A DNA stretch of 64,000 nt from Sympetrum striolatum (taxonomy: Eukaryota; Arthropoda; Insecta; Odonata; Libellulidae), in assembly GCA_947579665.1 (NCBI GenBank), contig OX388345.1, forward strand, positions 63,045,454 through 63,109,453. The letters are read 5' to 3'. This document shows positions 1 to 10,868 of the stretch, piece by piece. Under the pieces are notes generated by a model. The model did not search any database and was not told the DNA's origin. It saw only the letters and a program-made list of their open reading frames with translations. Position 1 is the stretch's first letter. Each line of letters starts with the position of its first letter. A program made the translations under genes and the position numbers.

Positions 1-1141
1 GAAATGGAAAGATGAGATGTGTAAGGAAAGAAAATTGGAATGGCTTTTAATTAATTAGAGGTTAAAAAATCTACAATAGCCTTTGTCAGCACTCCGCGTT
101 GCTATCGAATTTCGGAAACAAGGGAAAGGCCCGGTTTACCGAACTTCTGAGAAACACCCAATATACATTTTGACATGATAACCATGTTATCACCTTCAAG
201 GGAGGTGAAGAAAACAATGAAAGGTGCAGATAAATAATTTTATTGGTTTCCGCAGCTACTCGGAAAGATCTCGAAATCGCTTCTTAACTATATTGCAACG
301 TATGAACGTCAAGAATTAAGTCTCTATTCGAAAATTATAAAATGTAGCAATTTATCTCATTTAATTGGAGTAATGGGAAGATAAAAGGCCGTTAAACGAG
401 AAAGAATAACATGTCCTCCAATTTAAAACATTAAAGTCAATCAAACTACCTCATCAAAATAATTAAATAAGCTAAAATATAAAGTTGTTGAAGAACGCAG
501 TATTTCATTAAGGTAATTGAGAATCGCCATCGTTTAATATTAGAAACGCTTCTAAATTTAAGTTACCGTTGCAAAGCAGCGTGTGGTGGAAGAACGCCTG
601 ATACACAGGCTTACCACACGACACACGAGATTTGCCAATTGCATAACCTCCAGACGCTCCACAGGCAATTACGCTTGATACGTGTAGTTTCTACAAATAG
701 ATGGTAAATGATTTGTAGAAACTACCGAGTATTTTCTACTTTAATACTCAATTATTTCTAGGGAGTATTGATGAAGCATAGTAGATTGGGAGCTTGGTTG
801 GAGACGGTAACTGTTTCCTAATCTTAATTAAATATGCATATAATTGTAAGAATAAAAAAACTACAAGGCAAAAATAATGTTACTTCGTTACTATTTTTTC
901 TATACCTGTCTACAGTATACCCAATTTTTCAATATTATATTCAACAGATTTTAAGGTATTGAATGAAAAAGATTTATACCTTTTATGAAGAGTAAACGTG
1001 AATTTTTATGTCACTTAGTTTATTGAGGTAAATTGTTGATTTTAAGATTCCTTTCCTTATTAATTAAAAAAATTTATATCGTTCTTTAAGCAACTCAAAA
1101 ATCATTCTTTGAATGCCTGAACATTATACAAAAAATTCAAA
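1..1141. other. Non-genic stretch, with a hairpin and one GC-richer patch
   Basis: I recognise no gene. The stretch is AT-rich except for about 580..680, which is GC-richer and happens to be open on both strands for 30 to 60 codons without resembling a family I know. That patch ends beside a perfect inverted repeat at 684..725, listed separately. Confidence 0.5.
684..725. repeat. Perfect 15-bp inverted repeat (hairpin)
   Basis: The left arm GTAGTTTCTACAAAT (684..698) and its exact reverse complement (711..725) are separated by 12 bases. It could be the closed end of a small fold-back element or a stem in RNA. Nothing in the flanks decides which. Confidence 0.8.
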
Positions 1142-1144
1142 GAT

Positions 1145-1161
1145 AATTATTATTATTATTA
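1145..1161. repeat. (ATT)n simple repeat, retrotransposon 3' tail
   Basis: This short ATT run reads TAA/ATA repeats on the minus strand, just after the element's polyadenylation-like signal. It most likely marks the 3' end of the retrotransposon. Confidence 0.6.
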
Positions 1162-1875
1162 GGGTCTTTATTAGGCGAGATTGAGACTAAAAAGTCTCCT
1201 CTTCCATCTAACCTGTCGTTAAGTTATAACATTATTATAAGTATATTACATGTATCAATGAAACTTAGAGGAAAATAGAAGAAAATGTGAGAAGGGATTG
1301 CGGATTTAAAAAAAAACCTAAGAAAAGCTTAGGAAAAAATATCCGCTGCAGGAAAACACCCACAAAGAAGGGGGGTGTGAAAAACCTGCACAAACCTACC
1401 GATAGCAAAAACTAAAAGACATTAAAGAAAACAAGGTACATATAACCTGGAAAATTACAAGAAGTGTTAGAGACATATTATCAAGAAAAATAATGAGAGT
1501 TAATAAAAAATGAAATGCAGAAAATACAGTAAGTAGATACATACACTTGTGATAAAAAATATGACTGAACTAGAAAAAAGCAAAATAAAACACGATCAAT
1601 ACAAAGATTACGCTCTACAATAATTATATAAGAGAGTTAACATCATAATTTAAGCATAAACAATAATCTAAAGTAAGTTAATATAATGGAAATACAAAAT
1701 AGTAAAAAAAAGAAAAGGTTATACTGGATGTAAACTGTAGTAACAATAACGAACAAAATATTCCAAAGTAAAGAAAGAAGTTTAAAGTGTTGTTCCGTGC
1801 AGCATGAAAAAAACCAGGAAAAAACGAACTTGACTTATGGTAAAAAGTAAAATGCTATGATGGAGATAATTAGCG

Positions 1876-3591
1876 TTATTGATTCTCTAGAAGATATGAA
1901 AGGCATCTCCTCTTGAAAGTGTGGATAGAACAGGAAGATTTGATACTCTGCGGAAGGGCGTTCCATAAATTAACCGAGGTCACTGCAAAGGATTTATGTA
2001 GCATTTCCGTCCTGTGATTTGGAATGAGTAGATTGTTTCTTCCTCTAGTGTTACAATTATGTACCGACCCTAAGCTGACAAATTCTGAAAAGAGGTAATC
2101 GGGAGTTTGTAATCGCATGACACGGTAAGTTGTTGTTAAGATGTGTAATTTTCGACGAGAAGCGAGCTTAAGCCAAGACAATTTCTCAAACGCACCCGAG
2201 ATATGGTCGAATTTCTTTAAGTTAAAGATAAACCGAACCGATGCATTCTGGGCACGCTGCAATTTGTCAGCTAATTCTTTGGATAAGTCTTGGTAAACAA
2301 TATCACCGTAGTCAAAGTGTGGCATGATTAATGAATTTATCAGTTGAGCTTTAATCGAAGGCGTCAGGAAACTTCCTAGGCGTCTAAGAGAATTAATTGA
2401 AGAATAAACTTTTTTACACACATTAACGATGTGTTCCGACCACGTAAGATTATTATTAATGATAACACCCAGATTATTCACAGAGTCGCAAAATGTGATC
2501 TTCGAGTTGTCTAACGTGAGCTTTGCATCGTTATCTTGATTAAGCCTTCTTATCAACTTGGGTGTCCCGATGACAATGGCTTGCGATTTTGAAGGATTTA
2601 TTTTCAAAAAATTGTCTTTACTCCAGTTATTAATTTGTTCGAGGTCATGATTTACGTGCTGTATGCATTCATGGAAGCCAGAAATCGTGGTGTCGATGTA
2701 TATCTGTAAGTCGTCTGCGTATAAATGATGCTTACAATGTTTAATTACTTGAGGACAGTCATTAATAAACAGAGAAAACAATAAGGGGCCAAGGGTTGAT
2801 CCCTGTGGGAGACCACGATTGATACTTATCCAAGCTGATGAGGAATCATTCGAGACAACTTTCTGCTTACGGTCATGTAGATAGGAAGAAAACCAACTAA
2901 TTGAAGATTTTGAGAACCCTATAAAACGCAATTTGGCAAGCATTAACTCCGCATCCACCGAGTCGAAGGCTTTACTAAAATCAAGTAGGATTAAAGCTGT
3001 TAATTTGCTTTTATCCATCGATTTACGAATATCGTCAGTTATTTTTACTAGGGCTGTTGTGGTGCTATGCGACTTCCGAAAGCCTGATTGTGTACTATTG
3101 AGGATCGATTTTTTATTTAAATATTTTGTAATTTGCCGATGCGCTAATTTCTCGAGAGCTTTTGATAAAACCGGAAGGAAACTGATAGGTCTAAATTCAT
3201 CAATATTCAACTTGGAGCTTTTCAAAATTGGTTTAATTAGTGCTCTTTTCCATGGTTTTGGAAATTTACCACTAAAAAACGATAGGTTGAAAATATTTGT
3301 TATAATATGTTGCAATAAAGGATATAGTTTGCTAATGATAGTGACTGGAATACCGTCAGCACCTTCTGCTTTAGATTTGATGCTTATTAAGGTATTGTAT
3401 ACCTCAAGTTGAGTGACCTCCTTAAAAGTAAATTCCGATTGAATGGTAGAGCGGTTAACTTGCCTGTTTAGATTTTTTAATACGCGATCTTTATGGTTCG
3501 GATCAATCATTGTTGGAGGAAGGGAAAACTTATGGTTAAGGGAGTCAAGGGAAATATTTCTTAGCGAAGGAGGCTCCTTAGATAATATACC
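1876..3591 (-). CDS. Reverse transcriptase (non-LTR retrotransposon ORF2, partial)
   Basis: This is the RNA-directed DNA polymerase of a Jockey/CR1-group retrotransposon, the enzyme that copies element RNA at a nicked target. From the first ATG (3510) it reads 544 residues with no stop. Visible motifs are the finger region FRPISFLPVLSKALEKLA (~107-124), motif A LLDFSKAFD (~175-183), motif B GLPQGSTLGP (~233-242) and the catalytic YADD (~264-267). The C-terminal tail carries LWNALPQSIK, as in this group. The frame stays open upstream of that ATG for another 27 codons to 3591, so the N terminus is a truncation point and not a real start. The usual N-terminal endonuclease is missing, so it could not move by itself. 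The intact catalytic domain suggests a fairly young insertion. Codon and GC content are higher than in the surrounding DNA. Confidence 0.9.
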   Translation of the reverse strand, partial: GILSKEPPSLRNISLDSLNHKFSLPPTMIDPNHKDRVLKNLNRQVNRSTIQSEFTFKEVTQLEVYNTLISIKSKAEGADGIPVTIISKLYPLLQHIITNIFNLSFFSGKFPKPWKRALIKPILKSSKLNIDEFRPISFLPVLSKALEKLAHRQITKYLNKKSILNSTQSGFRKSHSTTTALVKITDDIRKSMDKSKLTALILLDFSKAFDSVDAELMLAKLRFIGFSKSSISWFSSYLHDRKQKVVSNDSSSAWISINRGLPQGSTLGPLLFSLFINDCPQVIKHCKHHLYADDLQIYIDTTISGFHECIQHVNHDLEQINNWSKDNFLKINPSKSQAIVIGTPKLIRRLNQDNDAKLTLDNSKITFCDSVNNLGVIINNNLTWSEHIVNVCKKVYSSINSLRRLGSFLTPSIKAQLINSLIMPHFDYGDIVYQDLSKELADKLQRAQNASVRFIFNLKKFDHISGAFEKLSWLKLASRRKLHILTTTYRVMRLQTPDYLFSEFVSLGSVHNCNTRGRNNLLIPNHRTEMLHKSFAVTSVNLWNALPQSIKSSCSIHTFKRRCLSYLLENQ

Positions 3592-3594
3592 TTA

Positions 3595-4455
3595 AAAGCC
3601 TTTAATTCCATTACTTATTACGAGAAAATTTTTCTTGACTCAGTCTTCAAATTATACCACGAATACATATTTCAAGAATTGTTTTCAAATCCCTACTACT
3701 AGGGGTAGAGAGATAGCAAATATAAAACTGGAAACCAATCAAATAGATTGCAAGGAAACTGTTAAAACAGGACTTCTCTTTAAAAAGAGGATGTTATCTT
3801 TGCAGTACATATTGGTTATACAAGGTATGCTGGAATACCAGTCCGATGTGATTTATGGTTGATGTAGCGAAGTGCTATTGATCTTTCTGTCTAAGCTCTC
3901 TGATACAGTTAGCTCTGAGATTTAGCACACGTCCCTCTTGATCCGACTGGGTAGACTATCTATATGTTAATCGCATTTCTGAGAATAATATATCACTGAA
4001 ATGTATGAGAGAGTGCATTTGAAATAATAAATTTAGCGTATTATGCAACAAATACATACAGGCTAAATAGTAAAACGTGTAAAACTTGTATGTAATAGAT
4101 GTGCACATCTATTACATTAAACACGAAAAACAAGGAGCAAGAATTTGTTATTTTTTATACTTAGCCACCGTGCTTACTAGGTCAACGTACACGCCTATCT
4201 GTTTATTTTAAATATGAGAGAGAGCCTGTTCGAAGAATATATATTTGAAATTAGGCATATAATTCGAAGAGCCAATCTTTCAAAATGTTTCTATCGTTAA
4301 AAATTCCCCATCATTTCAATTTTTATAATTTGATATTCTTTATCGGCTGGCAAGGAATTCAGAAATAATACATTTTTCGAAATGTCACTAATAATTTCAT
4401 AGAAGAGTACATCTTACTTTTATTCACCATAAATAGTATCATCTTTAATTCTAGC
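3595..4455. other. Non-genic stretch with a perfect palindrome
   Basis: This is AT-rich sequence upstream of the truncated retrotransposon. No coding similarity is visible. A 75-codon open frame at 3635..3862 has no recognisable features. It contains the 28-bp palindrome at 4090..4117. Confidence 0.5.
4090..4117. repeat. 28-bp perfect palindrome
   Basis: The half-site ATGTAATAGATGTG is followed directly by its exact reverse complement, with no spacer and a central GTGCAC. Perfect spacer-less palindromes of this length are uncommon by chance. The function is unknown. Confidence 0.85.
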
Positions 4456-4459
4456 ATCT

Positions 4460-4785
4460 AATTATATTTCTATCTAATATTTAGCCTGAAAGCATTACTT
4501 TCTGTTTCAACTTGGAGCCTGTATAACGTTTTTCTGACATTTATGCTGTAAATGAAACAGTGCTAATGTCTAGAGTCTGATTTTTTTTATATAACATTTA
4601 GCCCTAAATGATTACTTTCTGTTCCATTTCCACAACTTAGAAGGACTTCTATACAGCTTTTTCACTTTTATTACTGTAAATGAAACATTGCTAATGTCTA
4701 GAGTGTAATTCTTTTTCTATGTAATATTTAGCCTTACATAATTACTCTCTAGTTCATTTCACTCACCCAGAAGAGTTTTTATGCT
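4460..4785. repeat. Tandem repeat, ~125-bp unit, about 2.5 copies
   Basis: Three successive blocks start with TTTAGCC, near 4480, 4598 and 4726. They share ATTACTTTCTGTT-like and GCTAATGTCTAGAGT segments and an ACTGTAAATGAAAC segment. The copies are diverged, and the last one is partial. It looks like an old minisatellite. Confidence 0.75.
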
Positions 4786-4789
4786 GAAA

Positions 4790-7575
4790 GAAAAATATAA
4801 GAGGCTTTTATTATCTTTTGGTAGATGTTCAGCCTCTACATTGCTGTGGGTCATTCTGCAGGTAATTCAAAAATACCTCGGCTAGCAGCGAAAAGATGCC
4901 TTCGGAAAACAAACAGCAAATAATCGTGTCCCGCAATTTTGTTCTTGGCCAAAGAAATGCTTCCCGTCACCTCGCTTTTTCCATCAGGAAGCGAGATAAC
5001 TTTCTGCAAGCGGAGTGCCCGACAGAGTATACAAACTGCACTTAGAAATAATGAAGTTTTGCTTAAGCTGGAAAAACTTCCAAAGGAATAACCTTATAAA
5101 CCAAAACCGAGTTTAAAAACATTTTCTGCTTCCCATCGAATTCGCCGAGGGAGAGCAAGTGGTGTAGCATTAAAGAGTCAAAAGGAGGGGAGAAATCGAT
5201 ACATTTTTGACAAAGAGCAACGAGAGAAACGTCGACGAAGCATTATTACGCTGACGTGGTAATCAACGCAATTGGACTTGGGATATTGGATCTGCCCATC
5301 CTTCATTTCTTCTCTTTCGATGATAGTAATTTAATGAGAGATGACGTAATTGAAATGAGAGTTTGTCGGTGGACTAGAATGCGACTTTGAATTGACGTAA
5401 TAAAAGTTCTCGTGCGTTTCGGAATGAAAGCGTTTTCACGTTCTATATCGACTATTTATTTTTCTTTCGCTACTTTTCAGAAACCAGCTGAGTTTGATTC
5501 TTTCTTATCCATTTCGCTAGCTAAAAAGCCGCCAAGAATGGTGATACTGGAATGATATTACTATTACATATTAGATATTATATTACTATCATTGAAATGG
5601 AAAACGTCGTGAAATACAGTGGATAACAATGGCGAAAAACTAGACGAAAATATTAAGATTACTAAATTTTGTTGTATTCAGAGTGAAGCAACGTTTCGTT
5701 GTTTGCTTACATACCTTAATTTTACTTGCGGTACATAAGTGTTATTTCATTTCCCAGGTTATACACATTAATAAATTTCGCGATACGTTTTTCTTAAATC
5801 CCACACTCAATGGACAACAAGTTTAATAAAAATTTAAAGAATATCGCAAATTACTTAAAATTGTATTCTCGACCATTAACAATGGTTTTACAAATCTTTA
5901 ATTTTTGGAAGGCTTAACGTGAAAAGGATATTAAAAAACGAAGGACTAGAATTCCATATAATACGTGTTATTTTTTTGCAAATTAGAAGTTTTTTTTAAC
6001 TAAGTATCCTTTTAATATGGAATTCAAGAATTCTAATTCATTTAAGAGTAAGAGCCAGAATGTTTTCCGTATTGATAAGTCAAACGAATCGAGAGATCTG
6101 GGTAACTAATTTTACGAGAGAAATACAGAACGCAACAATATCGGAAAAATCTACTGTATGTGTTCATTTATTCATACATATAAGGACGTCAGGAAAAATC
6201 GAATAGAGGTCAGTTTTTAAAAGTTTATTTTCATTTATCGGCAGCGTAGGGGAACCTATTCAAAAATATTTTCGAATTTAGTTATTTAGACTTGAGGAAA
6301 CCGGAGAGAATAATCAAATATTTGAAGTTTTATCTGGCGAGCATTAGTTATAGGTTTATCAAAATTTATTTTTTACGTAATGGATTGATGCTGCCTTCAC
6401 TTCTAATGTTATTCATGGCGAACAAATTGAACGAAGTATTTAGGTTACCACAAAAAGTTTGTCTTTTTCGGCAATATTTCGTTCAATTGGTACACCATGA
6501 ATAATATTTACTTTTCAGTTAAAGTTTAATCATATTTAATACCGATGGAGAGGAGATGAGCTTAAATAATTTCATTCCAAAATTTTAAAATTCCATTCCA
6601 ATCTACTGTGGGAAACTAAGCAACTAGTATTCGTGTTTTTATTTTAATAATCAGTTCAATCTGAAAACTTTGATAACTTTTGACACCTAAGAAGACTGAT
6701 ATTCAGTAATAAATAGCCATACATTTGTACCGTCAATGTATTTTTCCCTATCATAATCGAGTGGCAGGCGTGCACGTTAAAATGAACGGGGGATTCGTTT
6801 GAAAAGATTATTTCTTAGTTGCATAATGTTAAGCTATTATGGAAAATTGAATTACAGAACTGCTTTATGATATGAGCTTGCTTTTCTAACCTGTATATCA
6901 GTCCTTTCATAAGAGCTTAATGCACGTTATGTTGAATACATGTTTGAATAGCTTTTAGCGGTGGATTATCGGATAATCTCCTAACAATGCTGTGTATTAA
7001 TAAGGTTGAGAGCAACGAATTCCATTTGAGAGCAATTGAAATCAAGTATACACTGGGGATATAAATGTTTCAATCCTCAAAGTTTCAGCTTTTAAGTTTT
7101 TAGAAATTAATAAATGCACGAGGAAAATGTAAGAAAAAATAATAAAATCTGAAAATCCTTTATCTGATACAAAGGATGATGAAAAAGACGGGATAGAAAT
7201 TGTATAGCAAAAGAATCAAAAATTAAACAGCTTTACTAATTTCACTCTGGTATTTTGTGGGCAACTACACAAAATTTATCAAAAACTATACATTTATTAA
7301 GCAGTTTATATGACTAGAATTTAGAAATTTAGTTCATTCATAAAACACAATGGAGGAAGATTATCATAAAAGGAAAATGTAGTATCAAAAAGGTATTTTG
7401 TACACAAGAGAAGTAGACAGAGATTGAGTTTTTACAATGTGAAAAACGTAAACGGAAAACATCGGATGAAAATTGAGGAAACTCAAGGCTCATTATTTAT
7501 ATCGGTTATATATTTTTTATCAGGTATTATAAGATGACCTACTTCCATATGAACACAAAATTATCTTCTGAATAC
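4790..7575. other. Non-genic stretch, nothing recognised
   Basis: AT-rich DNA with scattered short open frames only. I see no gene, RNA or transposon end that I can defend. Confidence 0.5.
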
Positions 7576-7579
7576 CTAT

Positions 7580-7780
7580 TTACTCTTTGAATTTTGAAAC
7601 GAATTTATAGCAATTTTTACAGGGAATTAAGTTCCATAGGCCGCTGAAATGGAATCCTCTTAGGAAATTTCTTTTAACTTTAGAATTTTCTGGAATAGAT
7701 CCTATTACCTTCATACCGCAGGTCTTGGTTGCCCTAGAATGGAACTTATGATACTTATTATGTTTACAAGGAGAAACTAA
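7580..7780 (-). pseudogene. Remnant of a retrotransposon RT C-terminal tail
   Basis: An in-frame stretch of 66 codons on the minus strand ends in a pattern typical of the C-terminal end of CR1/Jockey-type reverse transcriptases: FLRGFHFSGLWNLIP, where families usually have SF....LWNxLP, followed by a short basic stretch and a stop at 7580..7582. No catalytic domain is present and a stop lies just upstream at 7781..7783, so it is a decayed fragment. The similarity is a pattern judgement, since no alignment could be run. Confidence 0.5.
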
Positions 7781-7784
7781 CTAC

Positions 7785-8820
7785 ATTCTAGTAAAGTAAA
7801 ATAATCACATACTTTATAAGACACACTTCTCATCCAAACTTTCTGGTTTCCATATCATAGAAATTCTCGTATTTTCCAACATTATGTTCCATATCATGAT
7901 TCCCATAAAGGAAGCATTCCTATCATCGTACATTCTCAGGGGCCATATCTACTTTAATATTTTTCTGAACGGCGAAAACTTAGGAATAGTTTTGAAATCA
8001 TGCGTCAGAGACGAATTAAAAACTAAGAACTTTAAGAACCCTATCATGCATTTTGCGATTTTGAGTTGCAAACTGGTTTACTTTGCTAGAATATGATAAA
8101 TTATTTTTATTGGTTCTATTATCATACTTATACTAACAATGTTAAACGCGGGTGCGTAGAAAAGTGTTAGTAGAAGTATTAAAATAGAAACAAAACACAA
8201 AATCCGTCTTTCATTTAACCTTGAACTTTTATCGGTTTCTACTAAAGTTCTTTAACTAGATCGCACCCTTTATAACGATGATCTGAGTCAACTAAGGAGT
8301 AGATGTGAGGAAACACATTTAATCTCACTTTCGCCCTGATGAGGCAGTTTAAACACTATCGACTTCCTTACCTTTTTTTCCAAACTAACCCCTCAATTTC
8401 AGCATTCATTTCTATGCTATTTGCTCATTTTATCTATTTTCTTCATAAATCAATACCTCAAGACAAATAAAGTAAGTTATAATAGATAGTTATGACCACA
8501 GCCCGGAAATATTGCTCTGATTCGAGAGGTAATATAGTTCAATTTGCATAAAAATCACAAAGAAGACTAAAAATTACCAAAGTCTTAAAGACGAACATCA
8601 TCGTCAGATGAAAAAGTAAGAAACGGAAAATTAAAGAAAGGGCAGTTTAAAAAAAAGGAGGGAGAGATAAGGCTCACATCAGCCGAATTATTTACTACAA
8701 TACTGAAACCTACGTTTTGAGTTGCATATCTTTCTGACAATTGTAGCATTGTGAAAATTAAACTGTTCTACTCACTGATGATGGAATGAAGCTTTACATG
8801 GCACGATTCACAGCGCGGTC
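7785..8820. other. Non-genic stretch, nothing recognised
   Basis: AT-rich sequence with a 70-codon open frame at 7884..8096 that resembles nothing I know. No repeat structure was noticed. Confidence 0.45.
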
Positions 8821-8825
8821 TTGAC

Positions 8826-8884
8826 CAACGAGACCTGATCTCCCACTTTTCGGGCCGGTATTTAAACTACTAAGTGTCGTTAGT
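8826..8884 (-). mobile_element. SINE-like fragment (tRNA-derived)
   Basis: Read on the minus strand it contains TTAGTAGTTTAAATACCGG, then GCCCGAAAAGTGGGAGATC and a B-box-like GGTCTCG. The same order (A-box-like TAGTGGTTA, GCCCGGAAAGT, GGGTTCGAGTC-like) is seen at 25155..25220 and 49590..49740. This defines a tRNA-derived repeat family in this genome. The copy is degenerate. Confidence 0.5.
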
Positions 8885-8889
8885 TTTCA

Positions 8890-9880
8890 CTTCTGTTTAT
8901 CTTTGCTTTACTCTATTAAAAAGTATAAATTTATTTTGCATTATTAGTACCATATATTCATTATCAGTGTTGTAATTTTTGGCGTTTTTGTAAAATGATT
9001 AGAATATCAGCTATAAAAACTAATTTTCGGAGTAGTGTAGATGGATGTTAAAACGGATAAGGGAAAAATGTACAAAAAACTCTCCAAGCACAACAGTATA
9101 GGAAATGCAGGTTATCCAACCATATTATTTCAATGATAATAGTTTTTCAACGAAGGCACTATTTTTCCACAAAATGTTTACTGTGCGATAAGTTATAAGA
9201 GTTAATATTTAGGCAAAAGAACGGGAAGGGGTAGTGAAGACGGGTAAAGAGAAGGAAAGAACATTATCCCTGAGTGTTTTAGAAACATTTTTGCCCTTTT
9301 ACCTGAACATCCAAGGGCGCTTATGAAAATTTTCGTAAGTTAAACACTCCCTGGAAAAATACTATGACTATTTATTTTGCAATGCCTTCCCACGAAATTA
9401 TGCCCTCGAACATGGATTTAATCGTAAAATACACGTTGAAAACGCCAAGGGCTAAACGGCATCCAATGTTTCCCGGTTGTTTTATATTTATTTGTGCATA
9501 CTTGTGTTTGCTCGTCTCCGCAAAAATATTCATCAACCATTGAGTCTAAAAACAAAAAAAAAAAAAAACAATCTTCTTGGGCGAAAGGTTAACAAGGCTA
9601 CACCTTTGTCGAGGTATGGCTATACTTTGCAATGTACTTTTCCTCGCGTCATTATTTTCATAGTGAAACTGGAAGAAATATCTACATCAAAGATGCAAAC
9701 ATACGTCTTCATTGCACGGAATAGGGACTAGGAAGGACCCATCTTTCATTTAATCTTTGTCGAATGTAAAATACATGAAATGGGCGCGGCCTTTAACAAG
9801 AATGTGAGCTATAACATATAGTGGTATATAACAAGTAAAGCGGCAATACAAAGAGGAGAAAGAATTGGTAAATAAATAAA
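8890..9880. other. Non-genic stretch with a short poly(A) run
   Basis: I see no coding similarity. An A-rich run lies at about 9548..9569. Short open frames have no features. Confidence 0.45.
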
Positions 9881-9884
9881 TTTA

Positions 9885-9962
9885 ACGATTTTGAACATAA
9901 AAGAATATGTTTCCACTGCAGGAAAACACTCGCAAAGTGAAGGTGCGGGTGACAAAGGTGAA
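9885..9962 (-). mobile_element. Fragment of the 3' UTR of the 1.1-3.6 kb retrotransposon family
   Basis: The sequence around CTGCAGGAAAACAC with a following GGTG-rich stretch matches, with differences, the 3' untranslated part of the element at 1142..3594 (near 1335..1385). Only the non-coding part is seen. It is a dead fragment. Confidence 0.45.
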
Positions 9963-10192
9963 ATATATGCATAATAAGAATGAATTAAAGACAGAGATAG
10001 ATCACTGCATGAGGAATATGAGAAATACATAAGGTGTTTACATGTAAAATATACTTTAGAAAAAAGTATTCTTTCACAAAGAACATCATAAAGAAACTTG
10101 GTAACTTCCTCACATTTGCGCTGGAGTTATTAAGTTTTTCCTCTGGTTTGAACTTCAACAAGGTAGCCCCTAGCAATATTGACTTCATTCAA

Positions 10193-10290
10193 AATACATC
10201 TACATCTACGTTAATACTCTACGAGCCGCCTTTCGGCGTGTGGCAGGGGGTGTAAACACCCGTTAATCTAAACTACTTCTTTATGTATTC
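10193..10290 (-). mobile_element. Retrotransposon 3' end (GATGTA-repeat tail family)
   Basis: On the minus strand this reads a TTTACACCCCCTGCCACACG block, a short GC hairpin (CGCCGAAAGGCG), GTATTAACG and then a GTAGATGTAGATGTA tail. The same 3' end, with small differences, terminates the RT-containing element at 22974..23740, so this is a solo 3' end of that family. The hexamer repeat is the 3' tail. Confidence 0.75.
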
Positions 10291-10501
10291 ATATATTCAT
10301 TTTGCATTATACTTCTTTATATTATTGGGCGTTAGGTGTTGAAGGTTCAGGAAATTCTTTAGTCAGTGCGAAGTACTAATCTTAGATTCAGAATTAGGTA
10401 CATTTAAGATACTAATATAATAAATAACTAAATCATAAAATTTCAAAATTGATCAATTCGTTTGATCATGAAATTATTATTAGATGGAGAGGAGTGTATA
10501 T

Positions 10502-10860
10502 TAGGCTGGGCCGAAAAAAGAACAATTTTTTCTAGTGTCGTACTCTAAGAGCACTCAAAAGTTGCATATATGCATCCTTATTAACAAAAAAAGAAAAACT
10601 TCTTGAATTATATCTTTAGTTTGTGCAAACGGTGTAACGTTTAACAAAAATCACAAAAACCGCCTAAATTTACCTTTACGCTAAAATTATAAGGACTACG
10701 ATTGTTATTTCTAATAACCTCACGGTACTTATTTATTGATGTATCTTAATAGAAAAAATAATTTCATAACCCGTATGGTTCATTCAGAGTACGTAAATAT
10801 AGCTCAAATTTTCCAATTTTTGTGAAAAGCGAGTTATTAGCCATTTTTCGATCCAGCCTA
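10502..10860. mobile_element. hAT-like MITE with 8-bp target duplication
   Basis: This is a 359-bp element. Its left end is TAGGCTGGGCCGAAAAA, and its right end is the inverted copy TTTTTCGATCCAGCCTA (two mismatches over 17 bp). Exact 8-bp direct repeats GTGTATAT flank it at 10494..10501 and 10861..10868. An 8-bp duplication with TAG-type ends fits the hAT superfamily. The interior is AT-rich and non-coding, so it would need a transposase from elsewhere. The perfect duplication argues for fairly recent insertion. Confidence 0.9.
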
Positions 10861-10868
10861 GTGTATAT

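Larger units (their letters stand above)
1142..3594 (-). mobile_element. 5'-truncated non-LTR retrotransposon (Jockey/CR1-like)
   Basis: On the minus strand this element contains most of ORF2 (3591 down to 1876), a 3' untranslated region of about 700 bases with an AATAAA-like signal near 1167..1172, and a short (TAA)n tail at about 1145..1161. A simple-repeat 3' tail and 5' truncation are typical of non-LTR elements integrated by target-primed reverse transcription. I saw no endonuclease domain upstream, and the frame is closed by a stop at 3592..3594. A stretch of the 3' UTR (about 1318..1385) recurs in diverged form near 9885..9962, so the family has at least one other fragment here. I could not identify a target-site duplication. 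Confidence 0.8.

Noticed and set aside
2933..3412. 159-codon plus-strand frame
   Set aside because: It lies wholly opposite the reverse transcriptase ORF. The RT reading has clear catalytic motifs, and this one has none.
4150..4200. Possible tRNA-like A-box segment on the minus strand
   Set aside because: No B-box at the right distance and no match to the SINE copies elsewhere.
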